Assembly: GCA_000696115.1 (NCBI GenBank)
Contig: JJOH01000017.1
Span: forward strand, 10,775 to 74,774
Origin: Streptomyces olindensis
GTDB lineage: Bacteria > Actinomycetota > Actinomycetes > Streptomycetales > Streptomycetaceae
Length of the DNA stretch: 64,000 nt
Direction of reading: 5' to 3'
The position numbers were made by a program, and so were the translations under genes. Shown here in pieces: positions 27,819-35,740 of this stretch; position 1 is the stretch's first letter, and each line of letters starts with the position of its first letter. A model generated the notes under the pieces. The model was given only the letters and a program-made list of their open reading frames with translations, was not told the DNA's origin and ran no database searches.

Positions 27819-28850
27819 TCAGCGGGAGCGCTCCGCCAGGGTCAGCAGCAGGTGCGCGGACTCCGGTCGCAGGAAGTCGGAGTGGGCGCCCGAGGGATGC
27901 AGCCGGGTACGCCGGCTGCCGCGGTAGAGCCAGTCGGCGTCCACGTTCACCAGCCGGTGGTCCAGCGTGGCCTGCTCGTACGCCTCGTCGGTCGGCAGCA
28001 GTTTCGTGGTGAACTGCGGAACCGGCGCCGCACCGGTGCCCGAGTGACCGATACCGGGCGCCTTTTCGGCGCGCAGGTGCCAGAAGCCCGTGGCCCGGTC
28101 CCAGCGCGAGTGCGTCAGGACGAGGGGGCCGCGCAGCGGTGCGCCCGGATGGCCCGCGCGCGGGAACAACGTTCCGAAGTGCCGGACGAAGGCGTCGCGC
28201 GGGGCGGCCATCTGGAAGATCAGGGCGCTGTCCACGGTGAACGGGCGGCGGGGGTCGTGCGGTGTGCTCCAGCCGAGCACGGGAGGCCGCTCGGCGGCCC
28301 GCTGCACCGCCTCGCACAGGAACCGCCCGCCGAAGGAGTGCCCGACGAGGTGCAGGAACTGTCCGTTCTGGTTGGCCAGCACCGCCGGGCCCCTCGGGTC
28401 GGCGCGTTCGGCGTCCAGGTAGCCGAGCAGATGGCCGAGGACGTACGGCGCGTGCCCGGTGCCCTCGGCGCTCATCGCGTGGGCACGGTCGCGGATCCGG
28501 CGATAGCCCCCGAGCGTCGGCAGGCTGGACGACGGCCAGCGCACCACCACGCACCAGGGGCGGTAGCCCGTCTTCAGCCCCGGATAGCGGCCGGGCGCCG
28601 CCTCGTACAGGTCCAGGGACTGCCGGACCAGGCGCAGGGCGGTCCGGGTGGCGCTGCTCGGCGCGGTCTGCCAGCCGTGCACGTACACGTGGATGTCCGT
28701 CGCCCAGCGCGGCACGGTCAGCCTCCGGGCCAGGTGCTCGGCGACGCGGTTCGCGGGCACGGGTGTGCCGCCGCCCGGCAGCGTCAGCCGGCCCCGCTCG
28801 TCCAGGTCGATCTCGACCGGCGCGGGCAACCGGGTGCTCGGGGCGGTCAC
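27819..28850 (-). CDS. alpha/beta hydrolase encoded with a CHAT protease
   Basis: 343 residues. The hydrolase fold shows the oxyanion region IHVYVHGWQT (residues 53-62), the nucleophile elbow HLVGHSFGG with Ser172, a later Asp in THSRWDRATG and a C-terminal GAHSDFL giving the His. No signal peptide or membrane segment is seen, so it acts in the cytoplasm. The open frame extends far upstream, but the GTG at 28850 overlaps the CHAT stop by 4 bases (GTGA), showing translational coupling and fixing the start. In context it could be an effector or a substrate of the protease. Its chemistry (lipase, esterase or other) cannot be told. Confidence 0.8.
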   Translation of the reverse strand: MTAPSTRLPAPVEIDLDERGRLTLPGGGTPVPANRVAEHLARRLTVPRWATDIHVYVHGWQTAPSSATRTALRLVRQSLDLYEAAPGRYPGLKTGYRPWCVVVRWPSSSLPTLGGYRRIRDRAHAMSAEGTGHAPYVLGHLLGYLDAERADPRGPAVLANQNGQFLHLVGHSFGGRFLCEAVQRAAERPPVLGWSTPHDPRRPFTVDSALIFQMAAPRDAFVRHFGTLFPRAGHPGAPLRGPLVLTHSRWDRATGFWHLRAEKAPGIGHSGTGAAPVPQFTTKLLPTDEAYEQATLDHRLVNVDADWLYRGSRRTRLHPSGAHSDFLRPESAHLLLTLAERSR

Positions 28851-30124
28851 GAGGCGAGCCTCAGCCTGCTGTCGATGCCGCAGTGCAGCGCGTAGGCCAG
28901 AGCGAGCGGGTTGCGGAACTCCGAGGCGAAGCGCCGCACCAGCAGCAGGCTTATCTCGCCCGCCGTGTAACGGCCGGTCAGGTACAGGTCGAGGAACGCG
29001 TACGCGTACTCCGTCGCGAAGTCCTGGGGCATGTCGATCTGGGGGGCGAGGACGCCGTCGGCACCCATGTCGATCAGTTCCTGTCCGAGGTGCTTGAGCC
29101 TGCCGGGGGCCGCCGCCCGTGCCGTGCCGCAGGCGTTGAGCAGCACGAACGGCTTGAACCTGGCGTGGGAGTCGCGGCGGAAGCGGCGTCGTTTCCGGGA
29201 CACCACCGGGCCGTCGATGTGTTCGTCGTCGGAGAGCCGGATGGACAGGCCCGGGGTCGACGGGCCGCTGTGCACCATGCGGCCGTGGCACCAGAAGTAC
29301 ATGACGTCCTCGTTGAGCACGGGCGCCGCCAGCGCGTGCAGCAGGTCGCTGCCGTGGGAGCGGACGATCAGCCGCGAGCGCTCCTCCAGCAGCTTGTGCA
29401 CCTCCCGCGCGCGGCCCACGAGGTCCAGGGCGTCGTCCTTGTTGAGGCTGGTCGTGGCCAGGTCCCGGTCGCCGAGCGGGGCGTGGTCCCAGGGGTAGCG
29501 GGAAGTGGTCTGTTCGACCTGGTGCCGGTGTCCCAGGAACGCCTCCCAGGGCGAGGCACACGTCTCGGGGTCCACGGCGAGCATGGGCCAGGGCAGATGC
29601 ACCTCGGAGTCGAAGCTGACGCGCAGCGGTTCCTTGCCGCCGAGGGCGGTGAACAGGAACTCCCGGAACCGGCCGAGGTCGTAGCCGCTGCCGTGCAGCA
29701 TCACGTCGAGCAGGTCGTAGCCCTCCTCGGCCAGCCGGGCCGTCACCGACTCGGCCCGGTCGGCGAGTTCGCTGAGGTCGGCGGCCTCCGCGAAGGGACG
29801 GCTGCCGACCTGTGTCCCGAGCTCGTCGCCCTCGCTCTGGTAGTACACCACCAGGTCGTGCCACCGGTTCCGCAGCCGGTCGGCCCGCTCCCGCAGGTCG
29901 TCGGGGGAGACCTCCAACGGCGCCTCGTGCCAGCGCGGGGCGGCCAGGTCCGGGGCGCAGGCGAATATCGTCAGCATCTTCTCGCTGGTGCGGTACAGCT
30001 TCACCCGCAGCTCCGCCGGGCGCTCCCCCTCCGGCGGACGCGGTGTGCTCCCGGGCTGCGGCGGTACCCCTGTGAAGCCGTGGGAGGGGTCCCGCACTAC
30101 CTCCACGGCCATTTCCTGCGGCAT
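28847..30124 (-). CDS. CHAT-domain (caspase-like) cysteine protease
   Basis: 425 residues. The CHAT fold shows the block VHLPWPMLAV (residues 175-184), the catalytic histidine in MYFWCHG (His280), and the catalytic cysteine in VLLNACGTA (Cys332). The N-terminal ~130 residues are a divergent, probably regulatory region (LRVKLYRTSEKMLTIFACAP). The ATG at 30124 is 5 bases after the STAND gene ends; a second ATG at 30112 is possible. CHAT proteases in other bacteria are switched on by TPR or STAND partners and cleave a dedicated substrate such as gasdermin or Csx30. By analogy this is the executing protease of the operon. Confidence 0.9.
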   Translation of the reverse strand: MPQEMAVEVVRDPSHGFTGVPPQPGSTPRPPEGERPAELRVKLYRTSEKMLTIFACAPDLAAPRWHEAPLEVSPDDLRERADRLRNRWHDLVVYYQSEGDELGTQVGSRPFAEAADLSELADRAESVTARLAEEGYDLLDVMLHGSGYDLGRFREFLFTALGGKEPLRVSFDSEVHLPWPMLAVDPETCASPWEAFLGHRHQVEQTTSRYPWDHAPLGDRDLATTSLNKDDALDLVGRAREVHKLLEERSRLIVRSHGSDLLHALAAPVLNEDVMYFWCHGRMVHSGPSTPGLSIRLSDDEHIDGPVVSRKRRRFRRDSHARFKPFVLLNACGTARAAAPGRLKHLGQELIDMGADGVLAPQIDMPQDFATEYAYAFLDLYLTGRYTAGEISLLLVRRFASEFRNPLALAYALHCGIDSRLRLAS

Positions 30125-30129
30125 CCGGG

Positions 30130-33100
30130 TCAGCCCTCCCTGGCACCCTGCACGTGGACAACGGTCTTCAGTTCCTGCAGCACGAACCCCGACGCGTGGT
30201 CGTACAGGGTGAAGCGGACGTCGTGGGCGCCCGGCTCGGAGGCGGTCAGGGTGAAGCGCGTGGGGGCGCCGCCGGGCTCGTACTCGGCCGTGGCCGGCTC
30301 GACCAGGGTCGCCGTGGGGCAGCTGACGGCCACCATCAGCCGGGGCGGCGCGGTCGCCGCCGCACTCTCCTCCCGCTCCAGCCGGACCTCGATCGTGACG
30401 GGACGGCCGGCGGTCACGTCGTCCGTGACCAGGGTCAGCCGGGCCCGCCAGGCAGGGCGTGCGGTGCGCAGCCGCCAGCGCAGTTCCGCCGTGTCGGGGT
30501 GGTCCGGGCCGAACGTCCGCTCCCAGCGCGCGAGCAGCTCCTCGTGGGACGGCGCCGAGCCCGGGTCGTCGGCCTCCAGACAGGCGAAGGCCAGCTCGGC
30601 GAGGCTCTCCAGCGTGGCCGGATGATCCGGGCCGAACATGCGCGCGCGCCCGGCGTGCACGGCCTTCAGCACGGCCACCGCGGCTGCGGGATCGCCCGCA
30701 TCGGAGACGGCGTGGGCGAGTTGAGTGGCCAGGGTGGGGAGGAAGCCGCCGAAGCGGGCGGCGAACATCTCGACGAGCACGCCCAGCAGGATGTCGTCCT
30801 CGTCCTCGTCCTCCGCCGGCCGGCCTGTCGACGTCGGCTCGCCGTCCCGCTCGGCAGCCCGCTGGTGGACGCGGACCACGTCATCGACTGTTTCCGGGTA
30901 CTCCGGCCGATCCAGCAGCCGTGCGGTGCGGCGCAACAGGTCCCGCAGCACCTCCAGGGCCTGCTGCGGCTCGTCCGCCTGCCCCAGGGCGTGCGCCAGC
31001 ACGGGCAGCACCTCCAGGGTGCGCCGGTGGTCCGGGCCGAAGAGCTCCGTGGCGTCGTCGACCAGGTTCCGGGCCCACCGCACCGCGTCCTCGGCCGGAC
31101 CGGTGTCCGCCGTCAGCCACGCCAGGTTGCCGCGCACCCAGAACGTCGTCTCGTGTTCCTCGGGGAGGACCTCCTCGCACTGCTTCCAGAGTTCCTCGAA
31201 CACCGCGGCCGCCCGGTGCGGGTCGCCCGCCTCCCAGCAGGTGTGCCCCAGGAGGTTGCGGCATCCGAGGGTGTCGGGGTGCAGCGGGCCCCTGACGCGT
31301 TCGCTGTCCTCGACCAGGGCCAGGGCATCCCGGACGCTCAGCACGCGCCGGCCGGCCCGGCGCCGTGCCGAGACCAGGCCGCGGCGCGCGGCCAGGGCCG
31401 CGCTGTGGTCGGGGCCGTGGATCCGCACACGGTCGTCCACGAGCGAGGCCCGCAGCCGCAGCTCGGTGGCGATCTCACCCGCCGCGCTGTGCGCGGAGGC
31501 GAGGGTGGCGCGCGCGGTCAGCGTCCTCGGGTGGTCCGCGCCCAGGACCCGGGTCGAGTCGTCGACGAGGCTCGCGGCGGTCTCGACGGCCCGGCGGGCG
31601 GTGGACGCCCCCAGCCAGACCCAGGCGATGGTCCGCCGCAGGGCCAGCGTCTCGGGGTGCTCGGGACCGAGCGCCCGCTCGTGGTCGCGCAGCAACGCGT
31701 CCAGGTCCCGCAGCGCGCCCGCCCGGTCGCCGGTGCATTCCCGCCAGCGGGCCAGCATCGTGCGGTCGTCGAAGGCCTGCGGACTGCCGGCTCCGTGAAT
31801 CCGGGCGAGGTCGTTCACCAGGTCCTGGCCGAGCCGGACGGCCTGTTCGTAGTCCCAGCGCTCGGCGACGGCAGTCGCCAGCAGGTACCTGGTCGCCAGC
31901 GTCTCGCCGTGGTCCGCGCCGTGGAACCGGGTCCGGTCCTCCACCAGCCCCTCGAACGCGATGATCGCCCGCTGGTACGCCCCGGACCGCGCCCACGCGT
32001 GCGCCAGCCACGTGCGCGCGTTCAGTGTCGTGACGTGGTCCCGGCCCCGCACCCGGGCGCAGTCTGCGACCAGCCGGTCGGCGAGTTCGGCGGCGCGGCG
32101 GTAGTCGCCCGACGCGCATGACGCGCTGACCAGGTCGATGCGGACGTCGAGCACCTGCGGGTGATCGGGCCCGAACAGGCGCCCGCGCTCCTCCAGCACC
32201 GACTCCAGCGTGGCGAGCGCCTCCCGGTGGCGGCCGGCCGCCTTCTGCACCAGGCCCAGGTCCCGCCGGGCGCGCAGGGTGCGCGGATGAGTGGCCGACC
32301 AGGCCCGGGTCCACGCCTCGACGGCTTCCTCGTACAGGGCGATGGCCCGGTCGTGGTGCTCCGCGGCCGAGCAGGCGTCGGCCAGGTTCTCCAGCATGAG
32401 CAGCGTGTCCGGGGCGTCGTCGCCCAGCAGCCGGCGGCGGTCGGCGAGCAGGTCGGTGAACCCGGCGATCGCGCCCTCGTGGTCGTCGGCGCCCAGCCGG
32501 GCCAGCGCCAAGCCGTTGCGGGAGTTCAGCGTCGCCTGCGCCTCGACGCCCAGGACCCGGGCCCGGGCCGCGACCAGTTCCTCGTAGACCGAGATGGCGC
32601 GCCGGTGCTGCCCCGCCGAACGGAAGACCCAGGCGCGCCAGCTGTCGGTTTCGAGCGTGTCCGGATGGTCCGCGCCCTGCACCCGCGCCCGGTCGGCCCG
32701 CAGCGCGTCGAACACCTCCTCGGCCTGGCCGTACTCACCGGCCGAGCGGAGTGTCGCGCCCAGCCACGACCGCATGCCGAGGGACGACGGGTGATCGGCG
32801 CCGTAGACCCGCTCGTAGACCTCCACGAGCCGGCCGTACAGCTCCAGCGACCGCGCGTAACGCTCCTCCTCGGCGAACACCTGGGCGAGGGAGTGGCGGA
32901 TCGACAGGACGCGCGGATGGTCCGGGCCCAGGAGCGGTTCCATGTCCCGGAGCAGCTGCTCGAGATCCGCGACCGCGCGCTGGTGGTCGCCCGTCCACTG
33001 GCGGGTGCGGGCCAGGGCCTCGCGTGTGGCGAACACATCGGGGTGCTCGGGGCCGAGGACCCGGGTGCGGTCCCGCAGCAGCTCCTCGAACACCTCGATG

Positions 33101-35601
33101 GCGGCCGGTAGATCGGAGGCCTCCCGGAGGGCGAAGGCCAGATGGGCACGCGCGGTGAGGGTCGCCGGGTGATCAGCGCCCTGTTCGCGGGTGCGGTCCG
33201 CGACGAGTGCGCGGCGCTCACGGACCGAGCGGCGGTGGTCCCCCATGAGTTGCCGGGTGAAGGCCAGCGCCTCCCGCGCGCGCAGCGTGTCCCGGTGGTA
33301 GGGACCCCGCACCCGCGCATAGTCGACGATCACCGCCTCGTATTCCGCGACCGCCCGGACGTAGTCGGCCCGCTCCCGGTGGGCCTCCGCGATGTCGTCG
33401 CGGTAGTCGAGGGTCGCCGGATGGTCCGGCCCCTGGATCCGGGCGCTGTCCGCCGCCAGTGACTCGAACTCCGGCAGGGCCGCGTCCGGCCCGTACGCCT
33501 CGGACAGCTCGTACGCCAGGTCCTTCCGGCTGCGCAGCGTGTCCGGATGGTCCGGGCCCTGCACGCGCTCCCGGTCGGTGACCACCTCGCGGTACAGGGC
33601 CACCGCCCGCCGCGGATCACCCGCGGCGGAGTGCGCCGCGGCCAGCCAGCCGCGGCTGGTGAGCGTGTCGGGGTGGTCCGGGCCGTGCTCCCGCAGCCGG
33701 TCCTCCACCGCCTGCTCGTAGAGGGCCAGCGCCGTGCGGTGGTCACCCGCCTCCCGGTACGCGTAGGCGAGGTTGGTGCGGCTGGCGAGCGTGTCCCGGT
33801 GCCCCTCGCCCAGGAGACGCTCCCGGTCGGCGACGACCGCCGCGAACTCCTCGACGGCGGCCTGGTACCGGCCCGCGGTCTGCAGCGCGTAGGCCAGGTT
33901 GTTGCGGCTGCCGAGCGTGTCCGGGTGCTCCTCGCCCTGGATCCGGCGCCGGTCCGCGACCACGGCCGTGAGCTCCTCGACCGCCCGGATCACGTCGCCC
34001 GCCTTGCGGTACGCGTACGCCAGCCGCTCCCGGGCGGCCAGGGTCTCCTTCGCGTCCGGGCCGCACCGGCGGCGGCGGTCGAGGTACACGTTCTGGCACA
34101 GCCGGACCGCCCGCGCCGGATCGCCGGCCTTCGCGTGCCACTCGGCCAGCCGGTCGCGGTGGTCGAGCGTGGTGTCGTCGTCGACCCCGAACAGCGCCTC
34201 GCTGCCCTCGACGGCCCGCGTCATCAGGGGGATCGCCCGTACGTGCTGCTCCCGCGCCGCCAGTTCGTCGGCGCCCCGCCGGTACATCTCGATCGCCTCG
34301 GCGCCCGGTTCCGCGGCCGGTCCGGTCTCCGCGAGCGCCTGGACGTGGATGAGCAGCCGGCGTAAGCGCTTGGCCGGGGCGCCGGACAGTTCCGCGGCCA
34401 GCGCCCGTTCGGCGAGGTCCCGCGCCTCGGGCACCTCGGACGGTTCGGCGTGCCGCAGGGTCTGCTGGACGAGGCGGTGCATGGTGAGGCCGTTGTAGCC
34501 GGAGCCGATCAGGTGGTAGTCGCGCAGCGCGTCGACCGCCTCCTCGATCTCGCGCTCGGGCCGGCCCAGATGCCGCAGCACCCCGCGCGGCACCGCCTCC
34601 GGCGCGAACCAGGCCAGCGTGTACAGCAGCGGCACGGCCAGCGGACGCCGGGAACGGATGGACTCCAGGCTGGTGCGCCAGATCTGGGCGATGGTACGGC
34701 CCGAGCGGCCCGCCCCGTCGTTGAGCACCGCGTCGGGCACGCGGGCCAGTTTCGCCTGGTAGGCCGCGAAGCCGATGCCGGTCTCCCGCAGATAGGCGCC
34801 CGCCTGCGTGAGAGCCAGCGGCAGGTGCCCCAGGTCCTCGGCGAGCCGCGCGGCCTGCGCGCGCTCGGCGGTGGAGCGGTCCTCGCCCAGGCCGGCCGTC
34901 GCGCACAGCAGGTCGACGGCCTCCCCGTGGTCCAGCACGTCCAGGCTGACCAGGCGGGCCCCCTCGGGCCAGCCGGTGCGGCACCGGCTCGTGACCAACT
35001 GGTGGCCACGGTCGAGGAGTCGGCCCAGGAACGGCGTGAGGTGCTCGGGCCGCTCCACGTTGTCGTACACCAGCAGCCAGTCGGAGTGGTTCTCCAGCCA
35101 GAGCAGCGCCCACTCGGTGCGCTCCTTCGCGGTGGCCCGGCGGGCCCACTCCGGGTACAGGCGCAGGGCCAGCTCACCGAAGCCGGAGGCGATCCTCTCC
35201 TCGCTCTCGGCGGTGATCCACCACACGAGCCGGTATCCCTCGCTCCGGTGCGCGTAGTGCAGCGCCAGGGTGGTCTTGCCGATGCCGCCGAGACCGCTCA
35301 GCGCGGTCGTGGCCTTCTGGGTGACGACCCCGCCGCCGGACCGCAGGGAGGTGCGTAACCGGCCCAGGTCGTCCGTGCGCCCGACGAAAGGGGCCGACGG
35401 CAGCGCGGGGAGGTTGTCCAGCCGGGCGGGCGGATCGACCGTCAGGGCGGCGGACTTGGCCGGCTCCGGCAGCACCGTGGTGTGCTCTTCGGTGTGCGGA
35501 TTGCCGCCCGGCCGGAAACGGCCGCCGGCCTGTCCCGGCACGGCCAGGCCACGCTCCAGGACGGCGGCCCCCGCGGCCCGCGACTCCTCAGAGATGATCA
35601 T
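30130..35601 (-). CDS. giant NB-ARC (STAND) NTPase with about 28 TPR units
   Basis: 1823 residues. The N-terminal ~65 residues are disordered, followed by the NB-ARC NTPase: FVGRTDDL (72-79), Walker A GLGGIGKTT (103-111), Walker B LLVYD (176-180), LVTSR (202-206) and GHLPLAL (258-264). Next come a winged helix ending in LTMHRLVQQ (MHD-like) and a long run of ~42-residue kinesin-light-chain-type TPRs with the hallmark GPDHPDTLxxRxxLA (about 470-1720). A C-terminal beta-sandwich-like domain of about 100 residues ends the protein. STAND proteins are ligand-triggered ATP switches, and the TPRs should sense a trigger or hold the CHAT protease. The ATG at 35601 has GGGGGAG. It has its own promoter and leads the CHAT-hydrolase operon. 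Confidence 0.93.
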   Translation of the reverse strand: MIISEESRAAGAAVLERGLAVPGQAGGRFRPGGNPHTEEHTTVLPEPAKSAALTVDPPARLDNLPALPSAPFVGRTDDLGRLRTSLRSGGGVVTQKATTALSGLGGIGKTTLALHYAHRSEGYRLVWWITAESEERIASGFGELALRLYPEWARRATAKERTEWALLWLENHSDWLLVYDNVERPEHLTPFLGRLLDRGHQLVTSRCRTGWPEGARLVSLDVLDHGEAVDLLCATAGLGEDRSTAERAQAARLAEDLGHLPLALTQAGAYLRETGIGFAAYQAKLARVPDAVLNDGAGRSGRTIAQIWRTSLESIRSRRPLAVPLLYTLAWFAPEAVPRGVLRHLGRPEREIEEAVDALRDYHLIGSGYNGLTMHRLVQQTLRHAEPSEVPEARDLAERALAAELSGAPAKRLRRLLIHVQALAETGPAAEPGAEAIEMYRRGADELAAREQHVRAIPLMTRAVEGSEALFGVDDDTTLDHRDRLAEWHAKAGDPARAVRLCQNVYLDRRRRCGPDAKETLAARERLAYAYRKAGDVIRAVEELTAVVADRRRIQGEEHPDTLGSRNNLAYALQTAGRYQAAVEEFAAVVADRERLLGEGHRDTLASRTNLAYAYREAGDHRTALALYEQAVEDRLREHGPDHPDTLTSRGWLAAAHSAAGDPRRAVALYREVVTDRERVQGPDHPDTLRSRKDLAYELSEAYGPDAALPEFESLAADSARIQGPDHPATLDYRDDIAEAHRERADYVRAVAEYEAVIVDYARVRGPYHRDTLRAREALAFTRQLMGDHRRSVRERRALVADRTREQGADHPATLTARAHLAFALREASDLPAAIEVFEELLRDRTRVLGPEHPDVFATREALARTRQWTGDHQRAVADLEQLLRDMEPLLGPDHPRVLSIRHSLAQVFAEEERYARSLELYGRLVEVYERVYGADHPSSLGMRSWLGATLRSAGEYGQAEEVFDALRADRARVQGADHPDTLETDSWRAWVFRSAGQHRRAISVYEELVAARARVLGVEAQATLNSRNGLALARLGADDHEGAIAGFTDLLADRRRLLGDDAPDTLLMLENLADACSAAEHHDRAIALYEEAVEAWTRAWSATHPRTLRARRDLGLVQKAAGRHREALATLESVLEERGRLFGPDHPQVLDVRIDLVSASCASGDYRRAAELADRLVADCARVRGRDHVTTLNARTWLAHAWARSGAYQRAIIAFEGLVEDRTRFHGADHGETLATRYLLATAVAERWDYEQAVRLGQDLVNDLARIHGAGSPQAFDDRTMLARWRECTGDRAGALRDLDALLRDHERALGPEHPETLALRRTIAWVWLGASTARRAVETAASLVDDSTRVLGADHPRTLTARATLASAHSAAGEIATELRLRASLVDDRVRIHGPDHSAALAARRGLVSARRRAGRRVLSVRDALALVEDSERVRGPLHPDTLGCRNLLGHTCWEAGDPHRAAAVFEELWKQCEEVLPEEHETTFWVRGNLAWLTADTGPAEDAVRWARNLVDDATELFGPDHRRTLEVLPVLAHALGQADEPQQALEVLRDLLRRTARLLDRPEYPETVDDVVRVHQRAAERDGEPTSTGRPAEDEDEDDILLGVLVEMFAARFGGFLPTLATQLAHAVSDAGDPAAAVAVLKAVHAGRARMFGPDHPATLESLAELAFACLEADDPGSAPSHEELLARWERTFGPDHPDTAELRWRLRTARPAWRARLTLVTDDVTAGRPVTIEVRLEREESAAATAPPRLMVAVSCPTATLVEPATAEYEPGGAPTRFTLTASEPGAHDVRFTLYDHASGFVLQELKTVVHVQGAREG
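30440..34190 (-). repeat. TPR-coding tandem array, ~126-base period
   Basis: About 28 successive 42-residue units are coded here. The most conserved bases are those for G-P/A-D-H-P-x-T-L, seen on the plus strand as recurring GTGTCCGGATGGTCCGGGCC-like text. The units are diverged in protein and DNA, so the array is old rather than freshly amplified. Several units have lost the DHP motif. Confidence 0.8.
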
Positions 35602-35667
35602 GACTCCCCCGTGTCGATCACCCGCACCAGACCGCGTCGTCCGCCCGCAGTGCTGAAGGAATATGCA

Positions 35668-35696
35668 ACTGTACTGGGGCGAAAGGGAGTTGTCAC
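35668..35696 (-). promoter_or_regulatory. promoter of the STAND-CHAT-hydrolase operon
   Basis: On the minus strand GTGACA (35691-35696), a 17-base spacer and TACAGT (35668-35673) form a good vegetative-type promoter. It lies about 70 bases before the STAND start and 45 bases after argS ends. It indicates that the operon is transcribed on its own. Confidence 0.6.
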
Positions 35697-35740
35697 CGGG
35701 GTGCGGGGTGACCGGCGCGGTTCGCCGCCACCCCACACCG

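Noticed and set aside
28850..30161. Extension of the hydrolase frame to a 780-codon ORF
   Set aside because: The upstream part mirrors the CHAT gene in another frame and has no protein-like text. The GTGA coupling at 28847-28850 defines the start.
28262..32121. Two long plus-strand frames (787 and 655 codons)
   Set aside because: They are antisense to the CHAT and STAND genes, whose motifs are unmistakable on the other strand.
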